A DNA stretch of 30,884 bases, taken from the NCBI GenBank assembly GCA_964404415.1, contig CAYOKC010000034.1, positions 1 to 30,884 on the forward strand, in the 5' to 3' direction. The notes below the pieces were generated by a model. That model searched no databases. It was not told where the DNA came from and was given only the letters and a program-made list of their open reading frames with translations. Numbering within the stretch: the stretch's first letter is position 1; each line of letters opens with the position of its first letter. A program made the position numbers and the translations under genes. This document shows, one piece after another, positions 16,210 to 23,414 of the stretch. This DNA is from Leptolinea sp964404415. Lineage in GTDB: Bacteria > Chloroflexota > Anaerolineae > Anaerolineales > Anaerolineaceae.

Positions 16210-17151
16210 TTACAGTTTTTCCGCGATCCTTAGTCTTGCGCTGCGGGAGCGGGGGTTTTCCTTGATCTCTTCCGGAGTCGGGTTGACGGGTTTCCGCTGC
16301 ACCATTTTGATGGAGGCTTTATGCCCACAGGTGCACACCGGTTGAGAAGGAGGACACAGGCAATCCTTGCTTTCCATCTGGAAATAGTGTTTAACGATCC
16401 GGTCTTCCAGCGAATGGAATGTAATGATTGCCAGCCTGCCGCCAGGTTTCAAGAGTGATATGGCCATGGGAAGTGTCTTTTGTAACGCTCCCAATTCGTC
16501 GTTCACCGCGATGCGGATAGCCTGAAACGTTCGGGTGGCAGGGTGATGCTCTCCACGGTTGGGGCCGTAAACTCTCGCCACCAGCGCGGCCAATTGGCCG
16601 GTGGTAGTAATCGGGCGGCTGTGGACGATGGCGGAGGCGATCTTCCGGGATTTAGGTTCTTCGCCATATTCCCAGATGATGTCGGCGATCTCATCTTCGC
16701 GGTATGTGTTGACCAGGTCAGCGGCACTCAGTCCGGCTGATTGGTCGAAGCGCATGTCAAGAGGTGTATCAGTGCGGAACGAAAAACCGCGTTCGGGGGT
16801 GTCCAACTGCATGGATGAGAGTCCCAGATCCATCAGTATGCCATCCACAGAAGGCCAACCCAGGTTTCCCACCTCGGTTTTCATTCGCGCATAGGAGGAA
16901 TGTATCAAAAAAACACGTCCCGGAAAATCCGCAAGCCGCCTGCCGGCAATAGCCAGGGCGTTTTCATCCCTGTCCAGTCCCAACAGCACACCGGTGGGTG
17001 ATGAAGCTTGCAGGATACCGTGGGCATGTCCCCCGGCTCCTACGGTTGCATCAACATAACGACCGCCATCGTGAGGTTGAAGAGCATCTATAGAAGGTTG
17101 GTAAAGTACGGGAAGGTGCGGGGCTCCAGGGGCTTTATTGCTATCAGGCAT
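16210..17151 (-). CDS. rsmH: 16S rRNA (cytosine-1402-N4)-methyltransferase RsmH
   Basis: SAM-dependent methyltransferase that modifies C1402 of 16S rRNA in the decoding centre. It is traditionally called mraW, from its constant place after mraZ. From the ATG at 17149-17151 it has 313 residues, the usual length. It begins MPDSNKAPGAPHLPVLYQ, matching the family's HxPVL start, with SAM motif VDATVGAGGHAHG (33-45) and later GILMDLGLSSMQLD and ITFHSLEDRIVK. A longer in-frame ORF reaches back to 17277 but overlaps mraZ and adds non-homologous residues. The start is 1 base after the mraZ stop. Confidence 0.96.
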   Translation of the reverse strand: MPDSNKAPGAPHLPVLYQPSIDALQPHDGGRYVDATVGAGGHAHGILQASSPTGVLLGLDRDENALAIAGRRLADFPGRVFLIHSSYARMKTEVGNLGWPSVDGILMDLGLSSMQLDTPERGFSFRTDTPLDMRFDQSAGLSAADLVNTYREDEIADIIWEYGEEPKSRKIASAIVHSRPITTTGQLAALVARVYGPNRGEHHPATRTFQAIRIAVNDELGALQKTLPMAISLLKPGGRLAIITFHSLEDRIVKHYFQMESKDCLCPPSQPVCTCGHKASIKMVQRKPVNPTPEEIKENPRSRSARLRIAEKL

Positions 17152-17152
17152 G

Positions 17153-17590
17153 TCATCGCACCGATAGGTCGAAAGCCGCGAACCGTTTGGAATTGGTGAC
17201 AGAGTTCGCGAGCGATTTATTGCGTTCCGCCCAGCTCTCTGAAGACCACAACTCGAAATAATCTCCCATGCCAACAACGATCAGGTTGGTTTTCAAACCG
17301 GTGAGATCACGCAGGTAAGAAGGGATGAGCATACGGCCGGCTTTGTCAATTTCCGCCTGATTGGCCTGCCCGAAGATCATGCGTTTCAGGTCGCGCACAT
17401 CGGGGTCTGTCATGCTCATATGATTGACACGGTCAGAAATGGTGTTGAACGCGGAAGAAGTGAGAACCATCAGGTTGTTATCAAACCCGACAGTAATGAA
17501 GGCGCCCTCGAATAACAAATCACGGTATTTCGCCGGAATGGTGAGCCGTCCTTTGTCATCGATCGCGTGTTCGTACTGCCCGAGGAACAT
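17153..17590 (-). CDS. mraZ: Transcriptional regulator MraZ
   Basis: DNA-binding protein with two SpoVT/AbrB-like halves that controls the dcw operon in several bacteria. It has 145 residues from the ATG at 17588-17590, which has GAAGG 8 bases upstream and begins MFLGQYEHAIDDKGR as the family does. An in-frame ATG at 17653 would lie within the operator. The two repeated cores are DDKGRLTIPAKYR (11-23) and IDKAGRMLIPSYLR (81-94), each with the conserved DK-GR turn. It is the first gene of the operon, and its probable binding sites lie at the promoter directly upstream, so self-repression is the likely control. Confidence 0.97.
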   Translation of the reverse strand: MFLGQYEHAIDDKGRLTIPAKYRDLLFEGAFITVGFDNNLMVLTSSAFNTISDRVNHMSMTDPDVRDLKRMIFGQANQAEIDKAGRMLIPSYLRDLTGLKTNLIVVGMGDYFELWSSESWAERNKSLANSVTNSKRFAAFDLSVR

Positions 17591-17621
17591 GAGTTCTACC
17601 TTCTTCGTTATTAAGAGGAAC

Positions 17622-17636
17622 GCCGGTCGTCCCGGC
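17622..17636 (-). repeat. Short hairpin in the mraZ leader
   Basis: GCCGG (17622-17626) and CCGGC (17632-17636) can pair with a 5-base loop in the 5' untranslated part of the dcw transcript, between the promoter and the mraZ start. It may affect leader stability. At 5 bp it may also be chance. Confidence 0.3.
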
Positions 17637-17638
17637 AT

Positions 17639-17683
17639 CCCACTTTCACCCACTTTGAACCATTTATACCCACATTGTACCCA
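17639..17683 (-). promoter_or_regulatory. MraZ-box operator of the dcw operon
   Basis: On the minus strand TGGG occurs at 17683-17680, 17672-17669, 17652-17649 and 17642-17639, with a degenerate TGGT at 17662-17659. Spacings are 11, 10, 10 and 10 bp, one helical turn. Known MraZ sites are direct repeats of TGGG-type boxes at 10-bp spacing upstream of mraZ, which matches closely. The boxes flank the -10 element and cover the transcription start region, so MraZ binding should block RNA polymerase. The repeats are seen; binding is inferred. Confidence 0.88.
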
Positions 17684-17702
17684 CTTTCGCCGCCAATTTC
17701 AA
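17674..17702 (-). promoter_or_regulatory. Sigma-70-type promoter of the dcw operon
   Basis: The minus strand reads TTGAAA (-35, 17702-17697), a 17-bp spacer, then TACAAT (-10, 17679-17674). Both hexamers are near consensus at ideal spacing. Transcription should start near 17667, giving a leader of about 75 bases before the mraZ ATG. One MraZ box abuts the -10 on the upstream side, and the others lie downstream. Confidence 0.85.
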
Positions 17703-17769
17703 GTATTTCTCCCCCAAAAATGGCATCAGTTTTAGAATTGGATTAAAACTTGCATAGGGGAGGCGAATC

Positions 17770-18195
17770 ATGAAACCTCAACTTTTCGCGTTGTTGACGG
17801 CCATCGCCTGGGGCGTGGGAGGCTATTTTGAAAAGAAAGGCCTGCACATGGGTAACCTGTCACCCCAGGTGGGTATCACCATCCGTACGGCAGTGGCCCT
17901 GGTCATTCTGGGAATCGTCAGTTACCCGGAATGGAAGCAAATCCCAACCGCGGGTTCAAAGGCGCTGATCTATATGGTGATCGGCGGCGGCATTGTTGCC
18001 GGTTCTGTGGGCATGCTGTGTTATTACCTGGCGATTAAAGGCGCTCCGCTTGGTAAGGTGATGCCCATCGCGTTCACGTCGCCTTTATTCGGTGTTTTAA
18101 TGGGTCTCTGGTTGGGAGGCGAGCCCATAACCCTGAAAACTATGCTGGGCATGGTTCTGACTGTAGCCGGCATCATCATTCTTACGATTGGATAA
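17770..18195 (+). CDS. EamA/DMT-type small membrane transporter, half size
   Basis: A 141-residue hydrophobic protein with four or five membrane helices, matching one EamA repeat of the drug/metabolite transporter superfamily. The end, GGEPITLKTMLGMVLTVAGI, is the typical closing segment of an EamA unit (a Glu-Pro-Ile-Thr turn then a Gly-rich helix). Full EamA proteins have two such repeats (about 300 residues), so this one would have to dimerise, as single-repeat members do. GGGGAGG lies 6 bases before the ATG. It is divergent from mraZ and followed by the prdX-like gene after 5 bases. The substrate cannot be told. Confidence 0.8.
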   Translation: MKPQLFALLTAIAWGVGGYFEKKGLHMGNLSPQVGITIRTAVALVILGIVSYPEWKQIPTAGSKALIYMVIGGGIVAGSVGMLCYYLAIKGAPLGKVMPIAFTSPLFGVLMGLWLGGEPITLKTMLGMVLTVAGIIILTIG

Positions 18196-18200
18196 CGACA

Positions 18201-18731
18201 ATGCCAGTTTTACCCACTGAAGCCAGGGTTTTGGAAGCCCTGGAAACCATGAAAATTCCATTTGAACGGTTTGAGCATCCACCGGTGGCCACGGTCCAGG
18301 AAGCCGAAAAGTATGGCGACCTGCATCCCGGGGCACACTGTAAAAACCTGTTTTTGCGTGATAAACCCGGAAAGAAGCATTACCTTGTGGTTTTGCGTGT
18401 TGAAACCGATGTGGACCTCACAAAACTGGCCCGGCATATCCATTCCGGGCGCTTGAGTTTTGCATCCAATGAGCGCCTTTTTAAATACCTTGGGGTGCTC
18501 CCCGGGGCGGTTGGACCGTTCGGGTTGGTCTTTGATACCAACCACGAGGTGACGGTGGTTCTGGATAAAACCATCCTGGACGCAGACACGGCGGGATTTC
18601 ACCCCAATGTCAACACTGCCACGCTGGTGGTCAAAGTGACTGACCTGCTGCGCTTTCTGGATACTAATGGAAGCCACTATCAGGTGATGGATTTCAGCCG
18701 GGAAGATTTTTCAGAAGATCCGCCCTGCTGA
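18201..18731 (+). CDS. Prolyl-tRNA-editing domain protein (PrdX/ProXp-ala-like deacylase)
   Basis: A 176-residue free-standing YbaK/INS-type editing domain. Relatives hydrolyse Ala wrongly attached to tRNA-Pro. Visible features are the N-terminal FEHPPVATVQEAE (24-36), the catalytic-type lysine in HCKNLFLRD (46-54, Lys48), the GVLPGAVGPFGL loop (98-109) and FHPNVNTAT (133-141). All of these fit the PrdX/ProXp-ala branch better than YbaK. No strong ribosome binding site is seen, so it is probably coupled to the gene 5 bases upstream. Its last 38 bases overlap the end of the opposing methyltransferase gene. Family firm; tRNA specificity inferred. Confidence 0.87.
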   Translation: MPVLPTEARVLEALETMKIPFERFEHPPVATVQEAEKYGDLHPGAHCKNLFLRDKPGKKHYLVVLRVETDVDLTKLARHIHSGRLSFASNERLFKYLGVLPGAVGPFGLVFDTNHEVTVVLDKTILDADTAGFHPNVNTATLVVKVTDLLRFLDTNGSHYQVMDFSREDFSEDPPC

Positions 18732-19410
18732 TCGTCCACAGGCCGGTACATTCCGGGAGGACGGGGGTAGGGCTGTAACCAATTTTTTCCAGCATGCCTT
18801 CACCAAAGAAAAAGCCGGTCAGATCGCGGGCGGTAGGTTCATCGTCAAAACGGTAATCTGTTCGGATCCATGTCCGCTGGAATCCAAGGCCATCCAGATA
18901 ATTGAGGTAGTCTGTCAAATGATCCGGCGGTCTGGGGGTCAACTCACCGGTGCCCAGAGTCTCGATGAGAAGGATTTTTCCATCAGGGCGAAGCACCCGC
19001 GTGAATTCCTTCAGGGCAGCATGCACCTGCGGTTTCCAGCCTTCACGATTCCAGCTTGCCAGGTAACAAACACTCCATCCGGAGACGACCCAATCGTAAG
19101 AGTTTGCCGTTACAGGTAAGTACCGGTGGTCGCCGGCTGATAATCCGTGGACCACCGGCGAATCCATCGGGATGACCCTGGCAGCTTTCTGTAACATTGG
19201 AACGGAAAGATCCAGTACGGTCAACCCGCCTGATACGGGAGCCAGCATGGCTGTCACCCGCCCGGTACCCGCGCCTGTTTCCAGAATGGAGGCGCCGGTA
19301 GGGATAACCGCCTTGATCGCGGCATTTAAATTTCGGTTGTAGTCTTCGCGGGAGACCAGTGCGTGATACCTGTCAGCCTCATTGCGGTAAACATTTTCGT
19401 GTTCAGGCAT
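18694..19410 (-). CDS. Class I SAM-dependent methyltransferase, substrate unknown
   Basis: A 238-residue protein with a Rossmann-type SAM-binding core. Motif I is ILETGAGTG (42-50), motif II is around LTVLDLSVPML (63-73), and LRPDGKILLIETLGTG follows the usual post-motif order (VLRPGG-like). It resembles the broad methyltransferase type 11/25 group, whose substrates cannot be predicted. Its start overlaps the HDOD gene stop by 8 bases, so the two are cotranslated. Its 3' end overlaps the facing prdX-like gene by 38 bases, and there is no room for a separate terminator on either side. Confidence 0.85.
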   Translation of the reverse strand: MPEHENVYRNEADRYHALVSREDYNRNLNAAIKAVIPTGASILETGAGTGRVTAMLAPVSGGLTVLDLSVPMLQKAARVIPMDSPVVHGLSAGDHRYLPVTANSYDWVVSGWSVCYLASWNREGWKPQVHAALKEFTRVLRPDGKILLIETLGTGELTPRPPDHLTDYLNYLDGLGFQRTWIRTDYRFDDEPTARDLTGFFFGEGMLEKIGYSPTPVLPECTGLWTISRADLLKNLPG

Positions 19411-20266
19411 TTTCCATTGGCAGTGCCCGGATCATGTTGTTTGATTCCATTATGAAATCCGGGATTTCTTCGGTGAGTTGGTCAAGCAGTTGATCATTGA
19501 AATGATAGTATTCCACGGCGGCCGGGTCGAGATGATATTGCAACCCATCCAGACCGATTCCGATACCCATGATCATGGCGGTGTAGTCTGCCAGATGGAC
19601 CGCGTAGCATAATGAACGGCCTTCTTTTGAATCACCAGGTTCATGATGGTTGGCGATGGCATCCTGTAAACGCGGAGGAAGATTCCACCGGCGGGCTAAT
19701 TCCGCCCCGAGCGCGGCATGGTTGATACCGAAATACTCTTCTTCCAGATGGGAAAAGGCTTTTCCCTGCCATTCGGGAGAAGATGGATTGACATCACGTA
19801 AAACTGTTTCAAAAGCCAGTTTGCCAATATCGGCCAGCAGGCCGGCGGTATATGCTTCTTCGGCAAGTTCAGCGCCGCCGTTCTTGGCGATTTCGCGCGC
19901 GGCGCCGGCGACAGCCAGTGAGTGCTGCCAGAGGTCGCCTTTTTCAAGTCCATACCCGGCGAGTGGACGGTCCATAAGACTGGCAACTGTGGATGCCAGA
20001 ATTACGTTGCGTACCGCCTGTTGACCCAGAACGATTACCGCCTGGTTGACGGTCACCACAGGATGGCGGAGACCATAATACGCCGAATTCGCCCAACGCA
20101 AAACCAGCATGGCCAGTGATTGATCCAGTGAAAGGATTTGCCCGATCTCTGCCATGTTGGTTTTCGGATTGCGGATCATGGCCAGAACTTTCTGGGCCAC
20201 ATCGGGCATGGGAGGTAGATCAGACAGATTGGATAGCAGATTGGAAATAGTAATTGATTTATCCAT
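19403..20266 (-). CDS. HDOD-domain signalling protein
   Basis: A 287-residue protein made almost wholly of an HDOD (HD-related output) domain. The start, LPPMPDVAQKVLAMIRNP (17-34), the LSLDQSLAMLVLRWANSAYYG segment (about 45-65) and VNQAVIVLGQQAVRNVIL are typical. Where catalytic HD proteins have HD, this one reads LLADIGKL (143-150) with Ala145 replacing His, so it is probably not a phosphodiesterase. HDOD proteins act in signalling and motility control through unknown contacts. There are no receiver, GGDEF or EAL domains. The ATG has AGGG upstream and its own promoter. Confidence 0.9.
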   Translation of the reverse strand: MDKSITISNLLSNLSDLPPMPDVAQKVLAMIRNPKTNMAEIGQILSLDQSLAMLVLRWANSAYYGLRHPVVTVNQAVIVLGQQAVRNVILASTVASLMDRPLAGYGLEKGDLWQHSLAVAGAAREIAKNGGAELAEEAYTAGLLADIGKLAFETVLRDVNPSSPEWQGKAFSHLEEEYFGINHAALGAELARRWNLPPRLQDAIANHHEPGDSKEGRSLCYAVHLADYTAMIMGIGIGLDGLQYHLDPAAVEYYHFNDQLLDQLTEEIPDFIMESNNMIRALPMENA

Positions 20267-20326
20267 TACAACCCTTTACTGAATTGAAAATGGGTCAATA
20301 TCACCTGCAGGTACATTTGTTAAATC

Positions 20327-20355
20327 AGTATAAATCATATACAACCGGCAATCAA
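20327..20355 (-). promoter_or_regulatory. Promoter of the HDOD-methyltransferase pair
   Basis: The minus strand reads TTGATT (20355-20350), a 17-bp spacer, then TATACT (20332-20327), a good sigma-70-type promoter. The predicted start near 20320 leaves a leader of about 54 bases. That leader contains the 10-bp palindrome ACCTGCAGGT (20303-20312), whose meaning is unclear. Confidence 0.7.
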
Positions 20356-20388
20356 CAAAAAGCGGGTAAAAAATTCATATAAAGCGTG

Positions 20389-20416
20389 TTGACAGATTTG
20401 TAAGCCGATGTACAAT
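20389..20416 (+). promoter_or_regulatory. Promoter of the csoR-copZA operon
   Basis: TTGACA (20389-20394) and TACAAT (20411-20416) are separated by 16 bp. The transcription start would fall at about 20423, inside the adjacent CsoR-type operator, as expected for a repressed copper promoter. Confidence 0.8.
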
Positions 20417-20420
20417 ATTC

Positions 20421-20447
20421 ATACCCCACCCGGTAGGGGGGGGGTAT
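20421..20447 (+). promoter_or_regulatory. CsoR-type operator (G/C-tract palindrome)
   Basis: ATACCCC (20421-20427) and GGGGTAT (20441-20447) are exact inverted half-sites. The inner bases also pair at most positions, with a run of nine G on one side. The A/T-flanked C-tract/G-tract palindrome is the known form of CsoR-family operators. It lies 4 bp after the -10 and ends 10 bases before the csoR start, so apo-CsoR would block transcription and Cu(I) would relieve it. Confidence 0.87.
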
Positions 20448-20457
20448 GAGGAGAAGG

Positions 20458-20727
20458 ATGGACAAAGACATAACTCTGAGATTAAAAAATGTGGAAGGAC
20501 ATGTGCGCGGGATCCAACGCATGGTGGATGACGGTGCCTATTGCATTGATGTCATCCAGCAGATTCAGGCAGCCCAGGCCGCATTGAGCAAGATCAGCTC
20601 TGCCATTCTGGAAAACCACCTGAATTCCTGTGTGATCACCGCTATCCGTGGTGACGATCCGGCGGAGCGTGAGCGGGTGCTTCGTGAGATCCGTGATGTG
20701 TTTGACAAAACCAACCGTTCTTATTGA
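20458..20727 (+). CDS. csoR: Copper-sensing transcriptional repressor CsoR
   Basis: All-helical repressor that leaves DNA on binding Cu(I). I place the start at the ATG at 20458 (AGGAG just upstream) rather than the in-frame ATG at 20446, which lies in the operator. The protein then has 89 residues. The Cu(I) ligands Cys29, His54 and Cys58 are present in the CsoR pattern (YCIDVIQQI, then ENHLNSCV), as are the N-terminal LKNVEGHVRGIQRMV residues of the DUF156 family. The Cys-His-Cys set separates it from RcnR/FrmR relatives. It is first in the operon and followed by copZ after 14 bases. Confidence 0.95.
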   Translation: MDKDITLRLKNVEGHVRGIQRMVDDGAYCIDVIQQIQAAQAALSKISSAILENHLNSCVITAIRGDDPAERERVLREIRDVFDKTNRSY

Positions 20728-20741
20728 TTAAAGGAGACTAA

Positions 20742-20945
20742 ATGAATACTGTTACTTATACCATTCCAGCCATCAATTGCGGGCATTGTGTGCATACCAT
20801 AAAAATGGAGCTTTCAGACCTTGATGGTGTAAATAGCGTGGAAGGCGATCCGGCCGCTAAGACGGTCACGGTGAATTTTGACGCCCCGGCCACGGAAGAA
20901 ACCATCAAATCCTTGTTGAAAGAGATCAATTACCCGGCGGCTTAG
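20742..20945 (+). CDS. copZ: Copper chaperone CopZ (HMA domain)
   Basis: A 67-residue single heavy-metal-associated domain that carries Cu(I) in the cytosol and hands it to CopA or CsoR. It shows the metal loop INCGHC (11-16, Cys13 and Cys16) and a ferredoxin-like pattern ending EINYPAA. AAAGGAG precedes the ATG at good distance. It stands between csoR and copA, the standard order. Confidence 0.93.
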   Translation: MNTVTYTIPAINCGHCVHTIKMELSDLDGVNSVEGDPAAKTVTVNFDAPATEETIKSLLKEINYPAA

Positions 20946-20959
20946 AGAAAAGAGACAGT

Positions 20960-23392
20960 ATGGAAGAAACACGGCAGGTCATCCTCCCTGTGACGGGAAT
21001 GACATGCGCAAATTGTGTGGCGACCATTGAGCGCAATTTGAAAAAGGAAGCCGGCGTCCAGGCTTCCAATGTCAATTTATCGAATGAACGTGCCACGGTG
21101 GTTTACGACCCGGCAGTCGCGTCTATCGAAACAATCATTAAGCGTATAGAACGGGCCGGGTATGGAATAGCGGAAGGTGAACTGGATTTACGCATCCGTG
21201 GATTGAGTGATTCGGCGGATGCCGACCGCCTGTCCAGGAAGCTCGCCAGTTTGACAGGCGTTTTAACAGCAAACGTAAACATTGCCAGTGAGACCGCCCG
21301 GGTGAAATACATCCCCACACTATTGACCCGGGCTGAAATCCAACAGGCAGTAAAAACCGCCGGTTTCAGCGCGGTTGACTCAGACGCAGAATCGGACGAT
21401 GTTGAAAGCCTGGCACGGCAAAAAGAGACCAACGAACAAAAACGATTATTGATCATAGGTCTTGTTTTTACTGTTCCACTTTTTATCATTTCAATGGCCG
21501 GTGACATGGGATTTTTCCCAATGGAAGTCAGTCATTCCCTGTGGTTCAAGTGGATCATGCTGGCGCTCGCGCTGCCTGTACAGGTCTACGTGGGCAGGCA
21601 GTACTACGTCAGCGCGTATAAAGCACTTCGCAACGGTTCGGCGAACATGGATGTGCTTGTGGCGCTGGGATCAACTGTAGCATTCCTGTACTCACTGCCA
21701 GTGACGTTTGGCTGGATCAAGGGACACGTCTATTTTGAGACAGCCGCCGTGATCATAACCCTGATCAAACTGGGCAAGTTCCTTGAAGCCCGCGCCAAAG
21801 GAAAGACCAGCGAAGCCATCAAGAAGTTGATGAGCCTGCGCCCGAAAACCGCGCGCATTGTGCGTGACGGGGAGGAAATGACCGTCGATATCGACGATGT
21901 CCGGCTGGATGACCTGGTGATGGTGCGCCCCGGTGAAAAACTTCCGGTTGACGGAATTGTGGTTGACGGCTATTCGTCGGTGGATGAATCCATGCTTACG
22001 GGCGAATCACTGCCGGTGGAAAAATCCGCCGGTTCCCCGGTGATCGGGGCGACGATCAATAAACTGGGATCGTTTACCTACAAAGCAACACGTGTTGGGC
22101 GCGATACCGCTTTATCACAGATCATCCGGCTGGTGGAAGAAGCTCAGGGCAGCAAGGCCCCCATCCAGAAATTGGCGGACCAGGTTTCGGCGGTGTTCGT
22201 TCCCGCGGTGATCGGGCTGGCGCTTCTGACGTTTGCCGGCTGGCTGCTTTTCGGTCCGCCTCTGGCTGTCAATTCCGATGTAACCCCGGTTACCCGGGCG
22301 CTGATCAATATGGTGGCGGTGCTGGTCATCGCGTGCCCGTGCGCCATGGGATTGGCAACGCCCACGGCCATCATGGTCGGAACCGGCAAAGGGGCCTCAA
22401 TGGGTGTGTTGATTAAATCTTCAGAAGCCCTGGAGCGGGCGGGATCGGTCAAAATGGTTGTGCTGGATAAAACCGGCACCATCACCCGCGGTCAACCGCA
22501 GGTGACGGATATTCTATCCAAAGGATCACTGTCACCGGAGGATATTTTGCGGTTAGCCGGGTCACTGGAGAAAAACAGTGAACACCCGTTGGGTGAAGCC
22601 ATATCCGCCGAAGCGATTAACCGGTCCTTGCCTCTTTCTTCTCCCGAAGCGTTCGTGTCTGTCACCGGGCAGGGTGTAATGGGCACGGTGGATGGACATC
22701 TGGTTGTGGTGGGCAATACCCGTCTGCTGGAAGAAAATGGTATGACTGTTACGGCATGGCAAACTGACATTAACCGGCTGCAATCGGAAGGCAAGACAGC
22801 CATGCTGGCTGCCATTGACGGTCAACCGGCCGGTATCATCGCCGTGGCGGATACCATCAAGGATGGATCGAAAGATGCCATCCGGAAACTGCATGGATTG
22901 GGTCTAACAGTGGCTATGATCACCGGTGACAACCGACAGACGGCGGAAGCAGTCGCACGGCAGGTCGGCGTGGACAAAGTGCTGGCGGAAGTGCTCCCGG
23001 GCGGCAAGGCGGCGGAAGTCAAACGCCTGCAGGAAAGCGGAATGACCGTCGCCATGGTCGGTGACGGGATCAACGACGCGCCGGCGTTGGCCCAATCGGA
23101 TGTGGGAATTGCCATCGGCACCGGCACAGATGTGGCCATCGCTTCCGCTCCGGTTGTTCTGATGAGCGGCGACCTGGGCGGGGTGGTGAAGGCTATTCGG
23201 CTTTCACGCGCCACACTGCGTACCATCAAACAAAATCTGTTCTGGGCGTTTTTCTACAATGTTATTCTTATTCCGGTGGCCGCCCTGGGGATGTTGATGC
23301 CCATGCTTGCCGCGGGAGCCATGGCTTTCAGCAGTGTTTTCGTGGTGAGCAACAGCCTGCGTCTCAATAAAGCGCCGGTAGACCACCAGTAG
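20960..23392 (+). CDS. copA: Cu(I)-exporting P1B-type ATPase CopA
   Basis: Membrane ATPase of 810 residues that pumps Cu(I) out of the cytosol. A first HMA domain has MTCANC (14-19). A second HMA-like unit (about 77-143) has lost the CxxC (GLSDSADA in its place). Then follow membrane helices, the actuator TGES (in DESMLTGESLPVEK), the CPC transport motif (459-461), DKTGT (Asp503 phosphorylated), the EHPLGEAI nucleotide-binding motif, and GDGINDAP (701-708). The final helices contain MAFSSVFVVSNSLRL, with the Met and Ser residues of the copper class P1B-1. It is 14 bases after copZ. Confidence 0.96.
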   Translation: MEETRQVILPVTGMTCANCVATIERNLKKEAGVQASNVNLSNERATVVYDPAVASIETIIKRIERAGYGIAEGELDLRIRGLSDSADADRLSRKLASLTGVLTANVNIASETARVKYIPTLLTRAEIQQAVKTAGFSAVDSDAESDDVESLARQKETNEQKRLLIIGLVFTVPLFIISMAGDMGFFPMEVSHSLWFKWIMLALALPVQVYVGRQYYVSAYKALRNGSANMDVLVALGSTVAFLYSLPVTFGWIKGHVYFETAAVIITLIKLGKFLEARAKGKTSEAIKKLMSLRPKTARIVRDGEEMTVDIDDVRLDDLVMVRPGEKLPVDGIVVDGYSSVDESMLTGESLPVEKSAGSPVIGATINKLGSFTYKATRVGRDTALSQIIRLVEEAQGSKAPIQKLADQVSAVFVPAVIGLALLTFAGWLLFGPPLAVNSDVTPVTRALINMVAVLVIACPCAMGLATPTAIMVGTGKGASMGVLIKSSEALERAGSVKMVVLDKTGTITRGQPQVTDILSKGSLSPEDILRLAGSLEKNSEHPLGEAISAEAINRSLPLSSPEAFVSVTGQGVMGTVDGHLVVVGNTRLLEENGMTVTAWQTDINRLQSEGKTAMLAAIDGQPAGIIAVADTIKDGSKDAIRKLHGLGLTVAMITGDNRQTAEAVARQVGVDKVLAEVLPGGKAAEVKRLQESGMTVAMVGDGINDAPALAQSDVGIAIGTGTDVAIASAPVVLMSGDLGGVVKAIRLSRATLRTIKQNLFWAFFYNVILIPVAALGMLMPMLAAGAMAFSSVFVVSNSLRLNKAPVDHQ

Positions 23393-23414
23393 ATACATAT
23401 AAAGGAAAAATCTC

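Noticed and set aside
17152..17277. Longer rsmH reading starting inside mraZ
   Set aside because: The shorter 313-residue form has the family length and N-terminus.
17591..17653. Longer mraZ reading from an ATG at 17653
   Set aside because: It would begin within the operator and upstream of nearly all of the leader; MraZ proteins begin at MFLG, which has its own ribosome binding site.
20303..20312. 10-bp palindrome ACCTGCAGGT in the HDOD leader
   Set aside because: A single short palindrome without a repeat or a known regulator; it could be chance.
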